Shown: in pieces, positions 1 through 9,999 of the stretch
How positions within the stretch are numbered: the first letter of the stretch is position 1
Layout of the letters: each line of letters begins with the position of its first letter
Assembly: GCA_037447655.1 (NCBI GenBank)
Contig: JBBHKE010002991.1
Span: forward strand, 118,625 to 182,624
DNA length: 64,000 nt
Source: Zygnema cylindricum
Lineage: Eukaryota > Streptophyta > Zygnematophyceae > Zygnematales > Zygnemataceae
Direction of reading: 5' to 3'
The notes under the pieces: generated by a model
The model's input: the letters and a program-made list of their open reading frames with translations, nothing else
What the model was told of the DNA's origin: nothing
The model's database searches: none
Translations under genes and position numbers: made by a program

Positions 1-1682
1 TATCGCTAATAGTTTGTATAATTTAGGTAACAATTCATGTTAGCGCAAACTCTTTGGGTAATATAGGTAACAATTCTTGTTATCTCTAACAGTTTGTGTA
101 ATTTAGGTAACATTTCTTGATATCGCTAACTGTTTGTGTAATTTAGGTCACAATTCTTGTTATCGCCAATTCTTTGTGTAATTTAGGTTCAATTCCTGTT
201 ATCGCTAACAGTTTGTGTTATTTAGGTAACAATTATTGTTATCGCTAGTTGTTTGTATTATTTAGGTAACACTTTTTGTTATCGCTAATACTTTTTGTAA
301 TTTAGGTAACAATTCCTATGATCGCTAACTGTTTGTGTAATTTAGGTAACAATTCTTGTTATCGCTAACAGTTTGTATAATTTAGGTAACAATTCCTGTT
401 ATCGCTAACACTTTGTGTAATTTAGGTAACAATTCATGTTATCGCTAACTATTTCTGTAATTTAGGTAACAATTCTTCTTATCGCTAATAGTTTGTGTAA
501 TTTAGGTAACTATTCTTGTTATCGCTAATAGTTTGTGTAATTTAGGTAACTATTCTTGTTATCGCTAACAGTTTGTGTAATTTAGGTAACAATTCCTGTT
601 ATCGCTAACTGTTTGTGTAATTTAGGTAACAATTCTTGTTATCGCTAATTGTTTGTGTAATTTAGGTAACAATTCGTGTTATCGCTAATAGTTTGTGTAA
701 TTTAGGTAACAATTCTGGTTATCGCTAATTGTTTGTGTAATTTAGGTAACAATTATTGTTATCCCTAATAGTTTGTGTAATTTAGATAACAATTCTTGTT
801 ATCGCTAACAGTTTTTGTAATTTAGATAATAATTCTTGTTATCGCTAACTGTTTCTGTAATTTAGGTAACAATTCCTGTTATCGCTAATAGTTTATGTAA
901 TTAAGGGAACAATTCCTATTATCGCTAATAGTTTGTGTAATTAAGGTAACAATTCTTGTTATCGCAAACTGTTTGTGTAATTTAGGTAACAATTCTTGTT
1001 ATCCCTAGCAGTATGTGTAATTTAGGTAACAATTTCAGTTATCGCTAATTGTTTGTGTAATTTAGGTAAAAATTATTGTTATAGCTACTTGTTTGTGTAA
1101 TTTAGGTAACAATTCGTGTTATCGCTAATAGTTTGTGTAATTTAGGATACATTTCTTGTTATCGCTAATAATTTGTGTAATTTAGGTATCTATTCCTATA
1201 ATCGCTAATAGTTTGGGTAATTTAGTTAACAATTCTTGTTATCGCTAACTGTTTGTGTAATTTAGGTAACAATTCCTGTTATCGCTAACTGTTTGTGTAA
1301 TTTAGGAAACAATTTTTGTTATCGCTAATTGTTTGTGTAATTTAGGTAACAATTCTTGTTATTGCTAACTGTTTGTGTAATTTAGGTAACAATTAGTGTT
1401 ATCGCTAACTGTTTGTGAAATTTAGGTAACTATTCATGTTACCGCAAACTGTTTGTGTAATTTAGGTTAAAATTCTTGTTATTTCTAACTGTTTTTGTAT
1501 ATTAGGTAAGAATTCTTGTTATCGCTAAAAGTTTGTGTAATTTAGGTAACAATTCCAGTTAACACTAATTGTTTCTATAATTTAGGTTACAATTTTTGTT
1601 ATCGCTAACAGTTTGTGTTATTTAGGTAACTATTCCTGTTATCGCTAATAGTTTGTGTAATTGAGGTATCAATTCTTGTTAT
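1..1682. repeat. Satellite A, 40-bp tandem repeat, about 42 copies
   Basis: Head-to-tail array of a 40-bp AT-rich unit, each copy carrying the cores TATCGCTAAC and TTTAGGTAAC. Phase is kept for hundreds of bases because successive lines repeat with period 40; single-base changes separate the copies. The array runs off the left window edge and stops at the E1 LTR. One monomer near position 40 reads TTAGCGCAAACTC, a core otherwise typical of satellite B. No open frame or gene is visible. Confidence 0.95.
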
Positions 1683-2352
1683 TATTCAAAAGTAAGCTTT
1701 AGTTAGCCTAAGAAATTTGAGGCTAGGACTTAGAATATTTTTGGAATACCAATTGTTCAACATTAACCAAATTTAGTGTGGATTTTTTGTACTATCTACA
1801 CGAATAGTTATCTTTAAGTAAATTAGTGTGTAGGGCCGCCAATGAATGTAGAGGTGATAAGAATCATCCGGATTTTTAGGGTACAGATATTGTTAGTGGA
1901 CAATTCTGGTCGAAACACTTAGATTTTTGTTAGTAGGCTGTTTGGTGAACCTTGTACATACATTTTAGATGTTTACTTGATCTTTTGAGTATTTAGTTAA
2001 ATTAGGATTGATCAAATCGATACAAAATGTACATTCTACACAAGAGTTAAGGAAATGAGAGCACTGAGTGCAGTTTAAGGTGTTTTATGCTCTTTTGTCT
2101 CTAATTTGCTTGTAGTACATGTTTGTTTGGTTGAAAGACCTCTTTCGTTTGGAGTTACATATCTTACACTATTGATCTAGTCTTCTAGGCATTTCTCTTT
2201 AGGTTTGCTTCGGCTAACATGTCTGATAATGGCTCAGCTCCTATTGCAAGTGCTCCTATTAGCCTTAGTGCTCCACCTGCTCTTGCTGGTGGAAGTGTGA
2301 CTCCTAGTGGGAGTGGATCACAGCCGAGTCTTAATGCCCATAACCTTCAACA
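1683..2352 (+). repeat. E1 5' LTR
   Basis: Starts TATTCAAAAG (other copies have TATTGAAAAG) and ends CTTCAACA, a degenerate TG...CA inverted terminus. It matches the 3' LTR at 6492-7161 along its whole length. The gag start codon at 2219 lies inside it, so the last 134 bp of the LTR are coding. Confidence 0.92.
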
Positions 2353-3184
2353 GGTTATCGGCCCACCGCCCAAATTGCCTATTATTGATGGAACTGACTT
2401 CTTATATTGGGAAGATATGCTGAGCTCATATTTCGAGGAGAGGGACTTGTCACCTATTGTGGAAGGAACTGCCGACGAGACGGAACCGGATTGGAGAAAG
2501 AACAATCTCCACTGCCTCAATGTCTTGAAACAGGCAATGACAAAAGATTTGGTAATGTCGTATCTTGATTTGAAGAAAGCTTGTGAAGTTTGGTTTAGCG
2601 TACGTGCTATGTATGTTCACATAGATGTTACTGTGAAGACTAACATAGCCACTCAGATCTTTGAATTTAAGTATCCAGGAGGTAGTTTGTCACATTTTTT
2701 GTCATGCTATGAAAAGGTTGTTCTTTCAGAGTACAAGTGCAGGTGGGGATTTTTCACCACCTCAGCAGGCTATGTTATTGATGAGAACTTTACCCGATGA
2801 ATATAAGGGAGCCATGGATAGGCTTAGGGCTCTTCCACAACGTCAATGGAACATAGCATTAGCAATACAATTTATTTTGAGCAAGAAGCTAACCAGATTT
2901 TACAAAGAGGTAGTAGTAAGTCTGTTTAGGCACTAACTAACTAATTTTCAGACTCTAAGATTGGCAGTGGAAGTGGTAGTGGCAGTGGTAGAGGTAGTGG
3001 TCCTAGAAGGTCACCTTTGACATGCTATTACTGTGATGAAAATGGCCATGTTTTCAGGATGTGTCATGTCTACAAGAGGGCTAAAGCTTCGGGAAATTTT
3101 TGTTCTGGTTGAGACGAAAGCCGAATTCCATCTACGTCAAATGGACGCCCAACAGCATTTTCCAACACGTCTCAAGAGGAGGAT
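2219..3184 (+). pseudogene. gag (capsid/nucleocapsid) remnant of E1
   Basis: The start ATG at 2219 lies inside the 5' LTR. A Ser/Ala/Pro-rich leader of about 45 residues leads into the PBS-encoded Gln-Val-x-Gly-Pro and then a copia capsid-like region (motif LYWEDMLSSYF). A +1 frameshift occurs near 2697 and a -1 shift near 2884. The rest of the capsid (LPDEYKGAMDRLRALP) is in another frame. A CCHC zinc knuckle for RNA binding (C-x2-C-x4-H-x4-C) is at 3023-3064 and its spacing is intact; a TGA follows at about 3111. Gag would form the virus-like particle in the cytoplasm. Family assignment is firm, function is lost. Confidence 0.88.
2353..2367 (+). other. Primer-binding site, half initiator tRNA-Met type (E1)
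   Basis: GGTTATCGGCCCACC directly abuts the LTR end; other copies read GGTTATGGGCCCACC, so E1 has one change. The complement contains CCCATAACC, the anticodon-loop region of initiator tRNA-Met, rather than its 3' end. This is the half-tRNA priming known for Drosophila copia. The PBS is also in the gag reading frame. Confidence 0.75.
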
Positions 3185-3547
3185 GTGAGCACCTTTCTCG
3201 ATAACAGCCAAAAGAAATACTTTGCAATGGCACAAGCAACGGAAGGCGTGGAGGAAGAAGAATGTATTATGGACTCAGGTGCATGTGACTACATGTGCCG
3301 CAGTCGCCATCTCTTTAAGAGTATTCAACCTACCTCTCCTGTCAAAAAATATTTTAGTGATAATACCTTTGTTGAGTCGAAAGCAAAGGGGAGGGTGTCA
3401 CTTATGTTGAATGTACAGGGAAAACCTGTGAAAAGGGTCTTAGAAGATGTGTTGCATGTCCCATCTTTTAAAAGAAACTTTTTCTCTACGTCAGTGGTAG
3501 AAAAGAAAGGTTTTAAAACTATATCTGAGAATGAAAGAATACAGTGA
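3185..3547 (+). pseudogene. Aspartic protease domain remnant of E1
   Basis: Encodes the retroelement aspartic protease that would cut Gag-Pol. The catalytic motif is visible as IMDSGA, followed by YMCRSRH and the typical domain tail (LEDVLHVPSFKRNFFS). The annotated start is only the first Met in the open stretch; in an active element this would be part of a Gag-Pol polyprotein. The frame breaks near 3530, where short deletions relative to sister copies produce a TGA. Confidence 0.82.
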
Positions 3548-4749
3548 GTAAGAATGGGAAAATAGCTGCAGAGGGATTTGCTGGTGGAAACAATTTGTAT
3601 CGAATGAGTCTTGCAAATGATAATGACAATGATGTTATGTTCTCAAATGTAATCAGTGATTGTGATTTATGGCATAAACGTTTAGGATATGTGAATTATG
3701 ATAGATTATAAAAGATGGTAAATCAAAAAATGGTGGAAGGTGTAAAAATTAGTCAAAAATAAGCATCAAATGTATGTGATGGTTGTGCAATGGGAAAAAT
3801 CCATAAGTTGCTTTTCCCTTCACAAACTCATCATAAGAGAAGCAGGGTGTTAGAACTAATTTATTCAGATGTATGGGGGCCATCTAGATACCCATCTGTG
3901 GGAGGGGTTAAGTTTATGCTTACTTTTACGGATAACTATAGTGGGTTTACTACAGTTTATTTTTTGAAAAGTAAGGATGAAGTCTTTGCAAAATTTAAAG
4001 AGTATAAGGCTAGGGTTGAAAATCCACATGAGAAAAAGATAACAGGGTTCAGATGTGATAATGGAGGGGAGTACATTTCTAATGAGTTTGCATAATTCTT
4101 AAAATTGCATGGAATCTCACGTCAGCTTACCGTTCCTTATTCTCCGGAACAAAATGGTGTTTCAGAGAGGATGAATAGGACTATATCAGAGTGTGCTAGG
4201 ACAATGATGGCTGATATGGACATAGATTACAAGTTTTTGGTAGATGCTATGAATTGTGCAGCTTATGTGAGAAACAGGTTAGAAACTAGGGCAGTAAAAG
4301 ATAAAACTCCCTATGAAATGTGGACTGGACACAAACCAGAAGTAAGTCACTTCAAGGTTTTTGGAAGTAAGGTTTTTATGCGAGATAATAATCCGTAGAA
4401 ATGGAAGCTACAACCAAAAGGTATATCAGGGCTATTTCTAGGATATGATGATCATGTCAAAGGTTATACAGTGTATGACACTAAGAGAAATAGAGTTATG
4501 GTTGACAGAAACATTATTGTGAAGGATGAAGGAAAAGGAGTAGATGTATTTAATGAGCGTATGGATGAGAAGAAGGATAAAAGTGTTGATTATATCTTTT
4601 TAGAGGAAAATCCCATGTTTTTCAAGAAAAATATAGAATATGCATCTACATTAGCCCAAAGTGACTTGCAATCATCTTCTCCACCAGAAAAAAGAAGTGT
4701 TATTCCCGAAAGAGTTGCACACTCTCCTCTACCACAAGCTGAAAACTGA
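3548..4749 (+). pseudogene. GAG-pre-integrase and integrase remnant of E1
   Basis: The zinc-binding HHCC region reads WHKRLGYVNY then CDGC; the second His is Tyr here, and two stops fall in this part. The DDE core is recognisable: first Asp in YSDVWGP, second Asp in CDNGGEY, Glu in SPEQNGVSER. One frame from 3790 to 4749 is interrupted by TAA at 4093 and TAG at 4396, both single-base changes from sister copies. The C-terminal part (YKVYDTKRNRV-like) runs on to 4749, where a +1 insertion shifts the frame. It would integrate cDNA in the nucleus; this copy is inactive. Confidence 0.85.
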
Positions 4750-6469
4750 ATCACAAGAAGAATCACATGTATCAAAGAATAGGACCCAACCATCTATACT
4801 AGCAACAGAATTTCCAGGTGGAGTTAGGCGTAGTGCGCGACTCAGGGGAGAAAATGCAGCCTTTGCTCACTAAGCACACATAGAAGAGCCTCTAACGTTG
4901 ACGGAAGCTTTTTCGAGTAATGAAAGGGAACGCTGGTTGGAAGCGGTCAATGAAGAAATAAAGTCTATCATGGAGGCCCAAACATAGGATATGGTGGAAC
5001 TTCCTCCTTGAAGAAAGGCTATTAGAAGTAAATGGGTGTTTAAATTAAAATTGAACCCAGATAATACCATAGACAGGTATAAGGCTCCCTTGGTTGCTAA
5101 GGGATATAATCAAAAGGAGGGGATAGATTATGAAGAAACTTTTTCACCGGTTGTAAGGTTTCCATCTGTCCACATCTTACTTACATTAGCTGCCATAGAG
5201 GATTTTGACATCCACCAAGTGGATGTCAAAACTGCCTTTTTGAAAAGACATTTAGATGAGGTTATTTATATGAAGCAGCGCGAGGGTTATGAGGACGTAA
5301 GAAAAGAAAATCTTGTGTGCAGATTTTTAAAATCATTGTATGGCCTAAAACAAGCCCATAGGTAGTGGAACCGAAAGTTAGATGAGTTTTTGACAGGATT
5401 AGGGTTTTGTTAAATTAGCTCAGATCATTCAGTATATGTGATGTGTGGTGATAATCTTGATGAGGTGATATTTATTGTTGTGTATGTTGATGATTTTCTG
5501 CTAATTGGTAGGAACAAAGAAGGAATTGCTAGAGTAAAACACGCTTTTAATTCAAAGTTTGAAATGAAGGATTTGGGTGAGGCTAAATACATTCTTGGAA
5601 TACAAGTTGAAAGAGATAGAGAAAAGAAAATCATTAGGCTAACTCAAAAAGAAGCGATAGGAAACATGTTGGAAAAATTTGGCTTGGCTAATGCTAAAGG
5701 TTGTGCAACTCCTATGGAGTATAAGCAAAAACTTGAAGGAATGGAAAATGAGTTTGGAGTCATAATAGATGAGGAACTTAGTCCAGAAGAGCAAAAATTT
5801 ATGTCCCAAGTACCTTACAGACAAGTAGTAGGAAGTCTGATTTACTTCATGAATTGCACTAGGCCCGATATAGCTGCAGCTGTTGGTGTGTTGAGCAGAA
5901 GTCTACAAAATCCACGAAAGAGAGATTGGCAGGCAGCAAAATGGGTCTTAAGATATCTTATTAGGACTAGGAATCTTTGGCTTACTTTAAGAGGGGACAA
6001 GGTTAGCATTAATACTTGGAGTGATGCTAGCTATGGTGATGTGCCTAGTAGGAAGTCTACAACTGGGTATGTCATTCAGATTGGTAGTGGAACTTGTAGT
6101 TGGAGTAGTAAACTTCAAAAAGTCACAGCTCAATCTACTATGGAAGCCGAATGCATGGCTGCGAGCGCAGCATTGAAACAGCTGCTATGGATTAAGGCAT
6201 TTCTTAAAGAATTAGGTTTTAGACAACACGGGACACAAATAATGTGGTGCGACAATCACGTAGCCATTTTTGTGGCTATATACCAAAGTCACCATTTTAA
6301 GAGTAAGCATATGGACATTCGGCTACATTTGGTATGAGAGAAAGTATTTGCAAAAGTTGTCAAACTTTGCTATTTGCCTGATGAGAAAATCGTTGCGGAC
6401 ATGTTGACAAAAGCCCTTCCAGCTCCTATGTTGGAGTACTTCAGAAAAGCATGTGGTCTAAGTGAGTAA
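4750..6469 (+). pseudogene. Reverse transcriptase and RNase H remnant of E1
   Basis: RT starts with the copia motif KWVFKLKLNPDN, then VDVKTAFL, SLYGLKQA and the catalytic YVDD at 5483-5494. RNase H follows with TWSDASYGD, STMEAE and CDN-type motifs. The region ends with the pol stop at 6467-6469, 22 bp before the LTR. From 5036 on it is one frame with TAG at 5363, a TAA near 5412 and TGA at 6335. The stretch 4750-5035, linker to RT start, has several stops. The YVDD is intact, so decay was by nonsense mutation. Confidence 0.88.
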
Positions 6470-6483
6470 GTCTTCTAAAGCTT

Positions 6484-6491
6484 AAGGGGAC
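6484..6491 (+). other. Polypurine tract of E1
   Basis: AAGGGGAC lies immediately 5' of the 3' LTR, where plus-strand DNA synthesis would be primed. Sister copies have AAGGGGAG, so the last base is mutated. Confidence 0.65.
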
Positions 6492-7161
6492 TATTGAAAA
6501 ATAAGCTTTACTAAGCTATAGAAATATGAGTCTAGGACTTATAATATTTTTGGAATACCAACTGTTCAATATTGACCAAATTTAGTGTGGATTTTTTGTA
6601 GTATCTACACGAATAGTTATCTTTAAGTAAATAAGTGTGTAGGGCCGCCAATGAATGTAGACGTGATAATAATCACCCGGATTTTTAGGGTATAGATATT
6701 GTTAGTGGACAATTCTGGTCCCAACACTTAGATTTTTGTCAGTAGGCTGTCTGGTGAGCCTTCTACATACGTTTTAGATATTTTGAGGATCTTTAGAGTA
6801 TTTAATTCAATTAGGAATGATCAATTTGATACAGAATGTACATTCTACATAAGAGTTAAGGAAATGAGAGCACTAAGTGCAGTTTAAGGTGTTTTATGCT
6901 CTATTGTCTCTAATTTGCTTCTAGTACTTGTTTGTTTGGTTGAAAGACCTCTTTCGTTTGGAGTTACATATCTTACACTATAGATCTAGTCTTTTAGGCA
7001 TTTCTCTTTGGGTTTGCTTCCGCTAACATGTTTGATAATGGCTCAGCTCCTATTGCAACTGCTCCTATTAGCCCTAGTGCTCCACCTACTCCTGTTGGTG
7101 CAAGTGTGACTCCTAATGGGAGTGGATCACAGCCGAGTCTTAATGCCCATGACCTTCAACA
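6492..7161 (+). repeat. E1 3' LTR
   Basis: Direct copy of 1683-2352, from TATTGAAAA to CTTCAACA. It also carries a duplicate of the gag start region: an ATG at 7028 followed by the Ser/Ala/Pro-rich leader, orphaned here because satellite B follows directly. Confidence 0.92.
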
Positions 7162-7307
7162 TTTTTTTGAGCTTTAACAATATATAGTGTTTGATAGCTC
7201 TATTGTTGTTAGCGTAAACACAAACTTGTGTTATAAACATGGTTCGGAGTTAATTTTACCTCTTTTTGTGATCGGGAAAAATAAACGTTGTTTGTTACAA
7301 ATATCTT
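7162..7307 (+). repeat. Satellite B fragment (forward orientation)
   Basis: 146 bp of the 100-bp-monomer satellite, with the cores TTGTTAGCGTAAACAC and ACAAATATCTT, trapped between E1 and E2. It breaks off at the E2 insertion and resumes at 12707. Confidence 0.88.
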
Positions 7308-7997
7308 TGTTGAGGGTCATGGGCATTTAGACTCGGCTGTGATCCATTTCCACTAGGAGTCACGCTTGCACTAGCCGTGATATTCGTCCTTGGAGGAGCA
7401 GGTGGAGCACTAGGGCTAATTAGAGCACTTCGAACAGGAGCTGAGCCATTATCAGATATATTAGCGGAAGCAAACCCAAAGAGAAATGCCTAGAAGACTA
7501 GATCTATATAGTAAGATATGTTTTTCGTTCAAAAGAAAGAGGTCTTTCAACCAAACAAACATGTACAACAAGCAAATCAAAGACAATAGAGCATAAAACA
7601 CCTTAAATGAACTCAGTGCTCTCATTTCCTGAACTCTTCTGTAGAATGTACATTCTGTATCGAATTGATCAATCCTAATTGAACTAAATACTCAAAAGAT
7701 CTAGAAAACATCTAAAACGTATGTACAAGGTTCACCAGACAACTTACTAACTTAAATCTAAGTGTTTGGACTAGAATTATCCGTTAACAATATCTGTACC
7801 CTAAAAATCTGGGTGATTCTTATCACGTCCACATTCATTGGCGGCCCTACACACTTATTAACTTAAAGATAACTATTCGTGCAGATACTACAAAAATTCC
7901 ACACTAAATTTGGTCAATATTGAACAGTTAGTATTCCAAAAATATTCTAAGTCCTAGACTCAAATTTCTAAGACTTAGTAAAGGTTACTTTTCAATA
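7308..7997 (-). repeat. E2 3' LTR
   Basis: About 690 bp, reverse complement of the F1 LTR, from TGTTGAGGGTCATGGGC to TTTTCAATA. It is followed at 7998 by the complement of the polypurine tract (CTCCCCTT). Confidence 0.9.
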
Positions 7998-8019
7998 CTC
8001 CCCTTAAGCTTTAGAAAAC

Positions 8020-9426
8020 TTACTCACTTAGACCACATGCTTTTCTGCAGTACTCCAACTTAGGAGCGGGAAGAGCTTTTGTCAACATGTCCGCAACCAT
8101 TTTCTCATCAAAGCAAATAACAAAGTTTGACCACTTTTGCAAATACTTTCTCTCGTACCAAATGTAGCCGAATGTCCATATGTTTACTCTTAAAATGGTG
8201 ACTTGGGTTTATAGCCACAAAAATGGCTGCTTGATTGTCGCACCACATTATTTGTGTCCCGTGATGTATAAAACCCAATTCTTGAAGAAATGCCTTATTC
8301 CATAGCAGCTCTTTCAAGGCTGCACTCCCTGCCATATATTCGGCTTTCATAGTCGATTGTGCCGTGACCTTTTGAAGTTTACTACTCCAACTACAAGTTC
8401 CACTCCAATCTGAATGACATACCCAGTTGTAGACTTCCTACTAGACACATCACCATAGCTTGCATCACTCCAAGTATTAATGCTAACCTTTTCCCCTCCC
8501 AAAGTAAGCCAAAGATTTCTAGTCCCAATAAGATACCTTAAGACACTTTTTGGTGCCTCCCAGTCTCTCTTTCGTGGATTTTGTAGACTTCTACTCAATA
8601 CACAAACAGTTGCAGCTATATCAGGCGTAGTGCAATTCATGAAGTAAATCAGACTTCCTAATACTTGTTTGTATGGTACTTGTGACATAAATTTTTGCTC
8701 TTCTGGAGTAAGTTCCTCATCTATTATGAATCCAAACTCATGCTCTATTCCTTCGAGTTGTTGCTTATACTCCATAGGAGTTGCACAACCTTTAGCATCA
8801 GCCAAGCCAAATTTTTCCAACATGTTTCCTATCGCTTCTTTTTGAGTTAGCCTAATTATTTTCTTTTCTCTATCTCTTTCAACTTGTATTCCAAGGATAT
8901 ATTTTGCCTTACCCAAATCCTTCATTTCAAATTGTGAATTAAGAGGCTTTTTTACTCTATTAATTCTTTCTTTTTTCCTCCTAATTAGCAGCAAATCATC
9001 AACATACACAGCAATGAATATCACCTCATCAGGAATATCACCACACATCACATATACTAAATCGCAGCTAATTCTAGTAAATCCTAATCTTGTCAAGAAC
9101 TCATCTAACTTTCGGTTCTATTGCCTAGGGGCTTGTTTTAAGCTATAGAAAGATTTTAAAAGTTTGCACACAAGATTTTCTTTTCGTGCTTCCTCATAAC
9201 CCTCAGGCTGCTTGATATAAATAACCTCATCTAAATCACCATGCAAAAAGGCAGTTTTGACATCCATTTGGTGGATGTCAAAATTCTCTATGACAGCTAA
9301 TGTAAGTAGGATGCGGACAGATGGAAACCTTACAACTGGTGAAAAAATTTCTTCATAATCTATCCCCTCCTTTTGATTATATCCCTTAGAAACCAAGCGA
9401 GCTTTATACCTGTCTATAGTATTATA
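8020..9426 (-). pseudogene. RNase H and RT (C-terminal part) remnant of E2
   Basis: Reading on the minus strand: RT from [11 protein letters not shown] through MDVKTAFL and LKQAPRQ, then the catalytic YVDD at 8995-9006, then RNase H motifs (TWSDASYGD, KAEYMAGSAALKELLW, CDNQAAI) to the stop at 8020. Defects are a TGG-to-TAG stop at about 9115, a frameshift near 8400 inside RNase H and another near 8108. The TRIM insertion at 9427 separates this part from the first residues of RT, which continue at 10229. Confidence 0.86.
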
Positions 9427-9656
9427 TGTTGGATTGGCACGTGAATGGTAGTTCAATACGGGGTAGAATGTGATACGTCACACTTGAACCCACCTAAAAG
9501 AAATAGGTACGGACCCGTCAGGCTCTATATCAAGCTGGTGACACAGTGGTTAGTGCGCTGACAGCTCAGGTCAGAGGTCCCAGGTTCGAGCGTTGGCCGG
9601 CTCAATTTTCCCTAGTATGGGACTTTACCGAATCCCGGATTTCACGGAAATCAACA
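9427..9656 (+). repeat. TRIM LTR 1
   Basis: 230 bp with TG...CA ends. It contains a CACGTG G-box at 9438-9443, a GTGATACGTCAC dyad, and a tRNA-like sequence at 9532-9603. Confidence 0.85.
9532..9603 (+). tRNA. tRNA-like sequence in TRIM LTR 1 (not a decoding tRNA)
   Basis: 72 nt that fold by eye into a cloverleaf: 7-bp acceptor stem, D stem GCAC/GTGC (its 5' base is mutated in this copy), anticodon stem CTGAC/GTCAG, and a T arm with loop TTCGAGC. Conserved T8, A14, GG18-19, C48 and TTC at 54-56 are in place. The anticodon loop AGCTCAG has G at position 33 instead of the nearly universal U, so decoding is unlikely. A TTTT lies just after the 3' end, as in Pol III units. The T stem is mutated here (CCAGG against GTTGG). 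Confidence 0.55.
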
Positions 9657-9713
9657 TGGTATCAGAGCTAGCGGGATTGCGGATGGTGTGACCGACCTTC
9701 TCGTGAAAGGGGG
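9657..9713 (+). other. TRIM interior 1: PBS and purine tract
   Basis: The 57-bp interior begins TGGTATCAGAGC, complementary to the 3' end of plant initiator tRNA-Met, and ends with GTGAAAGGGGG just before the next LTR, acting as polypurine tract. Nothing else fits in it. Confidence 0.8.
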
Positions 9714-9942
9714 TGTTGGATTGGCACGTGAATGCCGGTTCAATACGGGGTAGAATGTCATACGTCACACTTGAACCCGCCTAAAAGAAATAGGTACCGA
9801 CTCGCCAGGCTCTACATCGAGCTGGTGGCACAGTGGTTAGTGCGCTGACAGCTGAAGTCAGAGGTCGTTGGTTCGAGCCCTGGCTGGCTCACTTTTCCCT
9901 AGTATGGGACATACCGAATCCCGAATTTCACGGAAATCAACA
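9714..9942 (+). repeat. TRIM LTR 2
   Basis: 229 bp, shared by both element units. The G-box CACGTG is kept at 9725-9730, and a tRNA-like sequence lies at 9819-9890. Confidence 0.85.
9819..9890 (+). tRNA. tRNA-like sequence in TRIM LTR 2
   Basis: Same 72-nt layout. Acceptor stem GAGCTGG pairs with CTGGCTC, with two G-T wobbles. The internal B-box GGTTCGAGCCC is perfect and the A-box-like TGGCACAGTGG is intact. The anticodon loop is AGCTGAA, again without U33. TTTT follows three bases after the acceptor stem. A Pol III-transcribed tRNA-like RNA is plausible; a translating tRNA is not. Confidence 0.58.
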
Positions 9943-9999
9943 TGGTATCAGAGCCAGCGGGATTGCGAATGGTGTGACCAACTTTCCCGTGAGGGGGGG
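9943..9999 (+). other. TRIM interior 2: PBS and purine tract
   Basis: Second 57-bp interior: TGGTATCAGAGC at 9943-9954 and a G-rich tract ending GAGGGGGGG before LTR 3. Confidence 0.8.

Larger units (their letters stand above)
1683..7161 (+). mobile_element. E1: full-length, degenerate Ty1/copia-type LTR retrotransposon (family F1)
   Basis: Two direct LTRs of 670 bp (1683-2352 and 6492-7161) bracket gag, protease, integrase, reverse transcriptase and RNase H in the copia order. A half-tRNA PBS follows the 5' LTR and a short purine tract precedes the 3' LTR. Every coding section has stops or frameshifts, so the copy is dead. The left flank is satellite A and the right flank satellite B. The flanking 5-mers (gttat and ttttt) do not match, so no target-site duplication is visible. 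Confidence 0.93.

Noticed and set aside
1-1682. CRISPR-like array
   Set aside because: The 40-bp units are contiguous with no unique spacers, and the setting is eukaryotic. It is an ordinary tandem satellite.
1678-7166. Target-site duplication of E1
   Set aside because: The flanks gttat and ttttt do not match, nor do shifts by one or two bases give a convincing pair.
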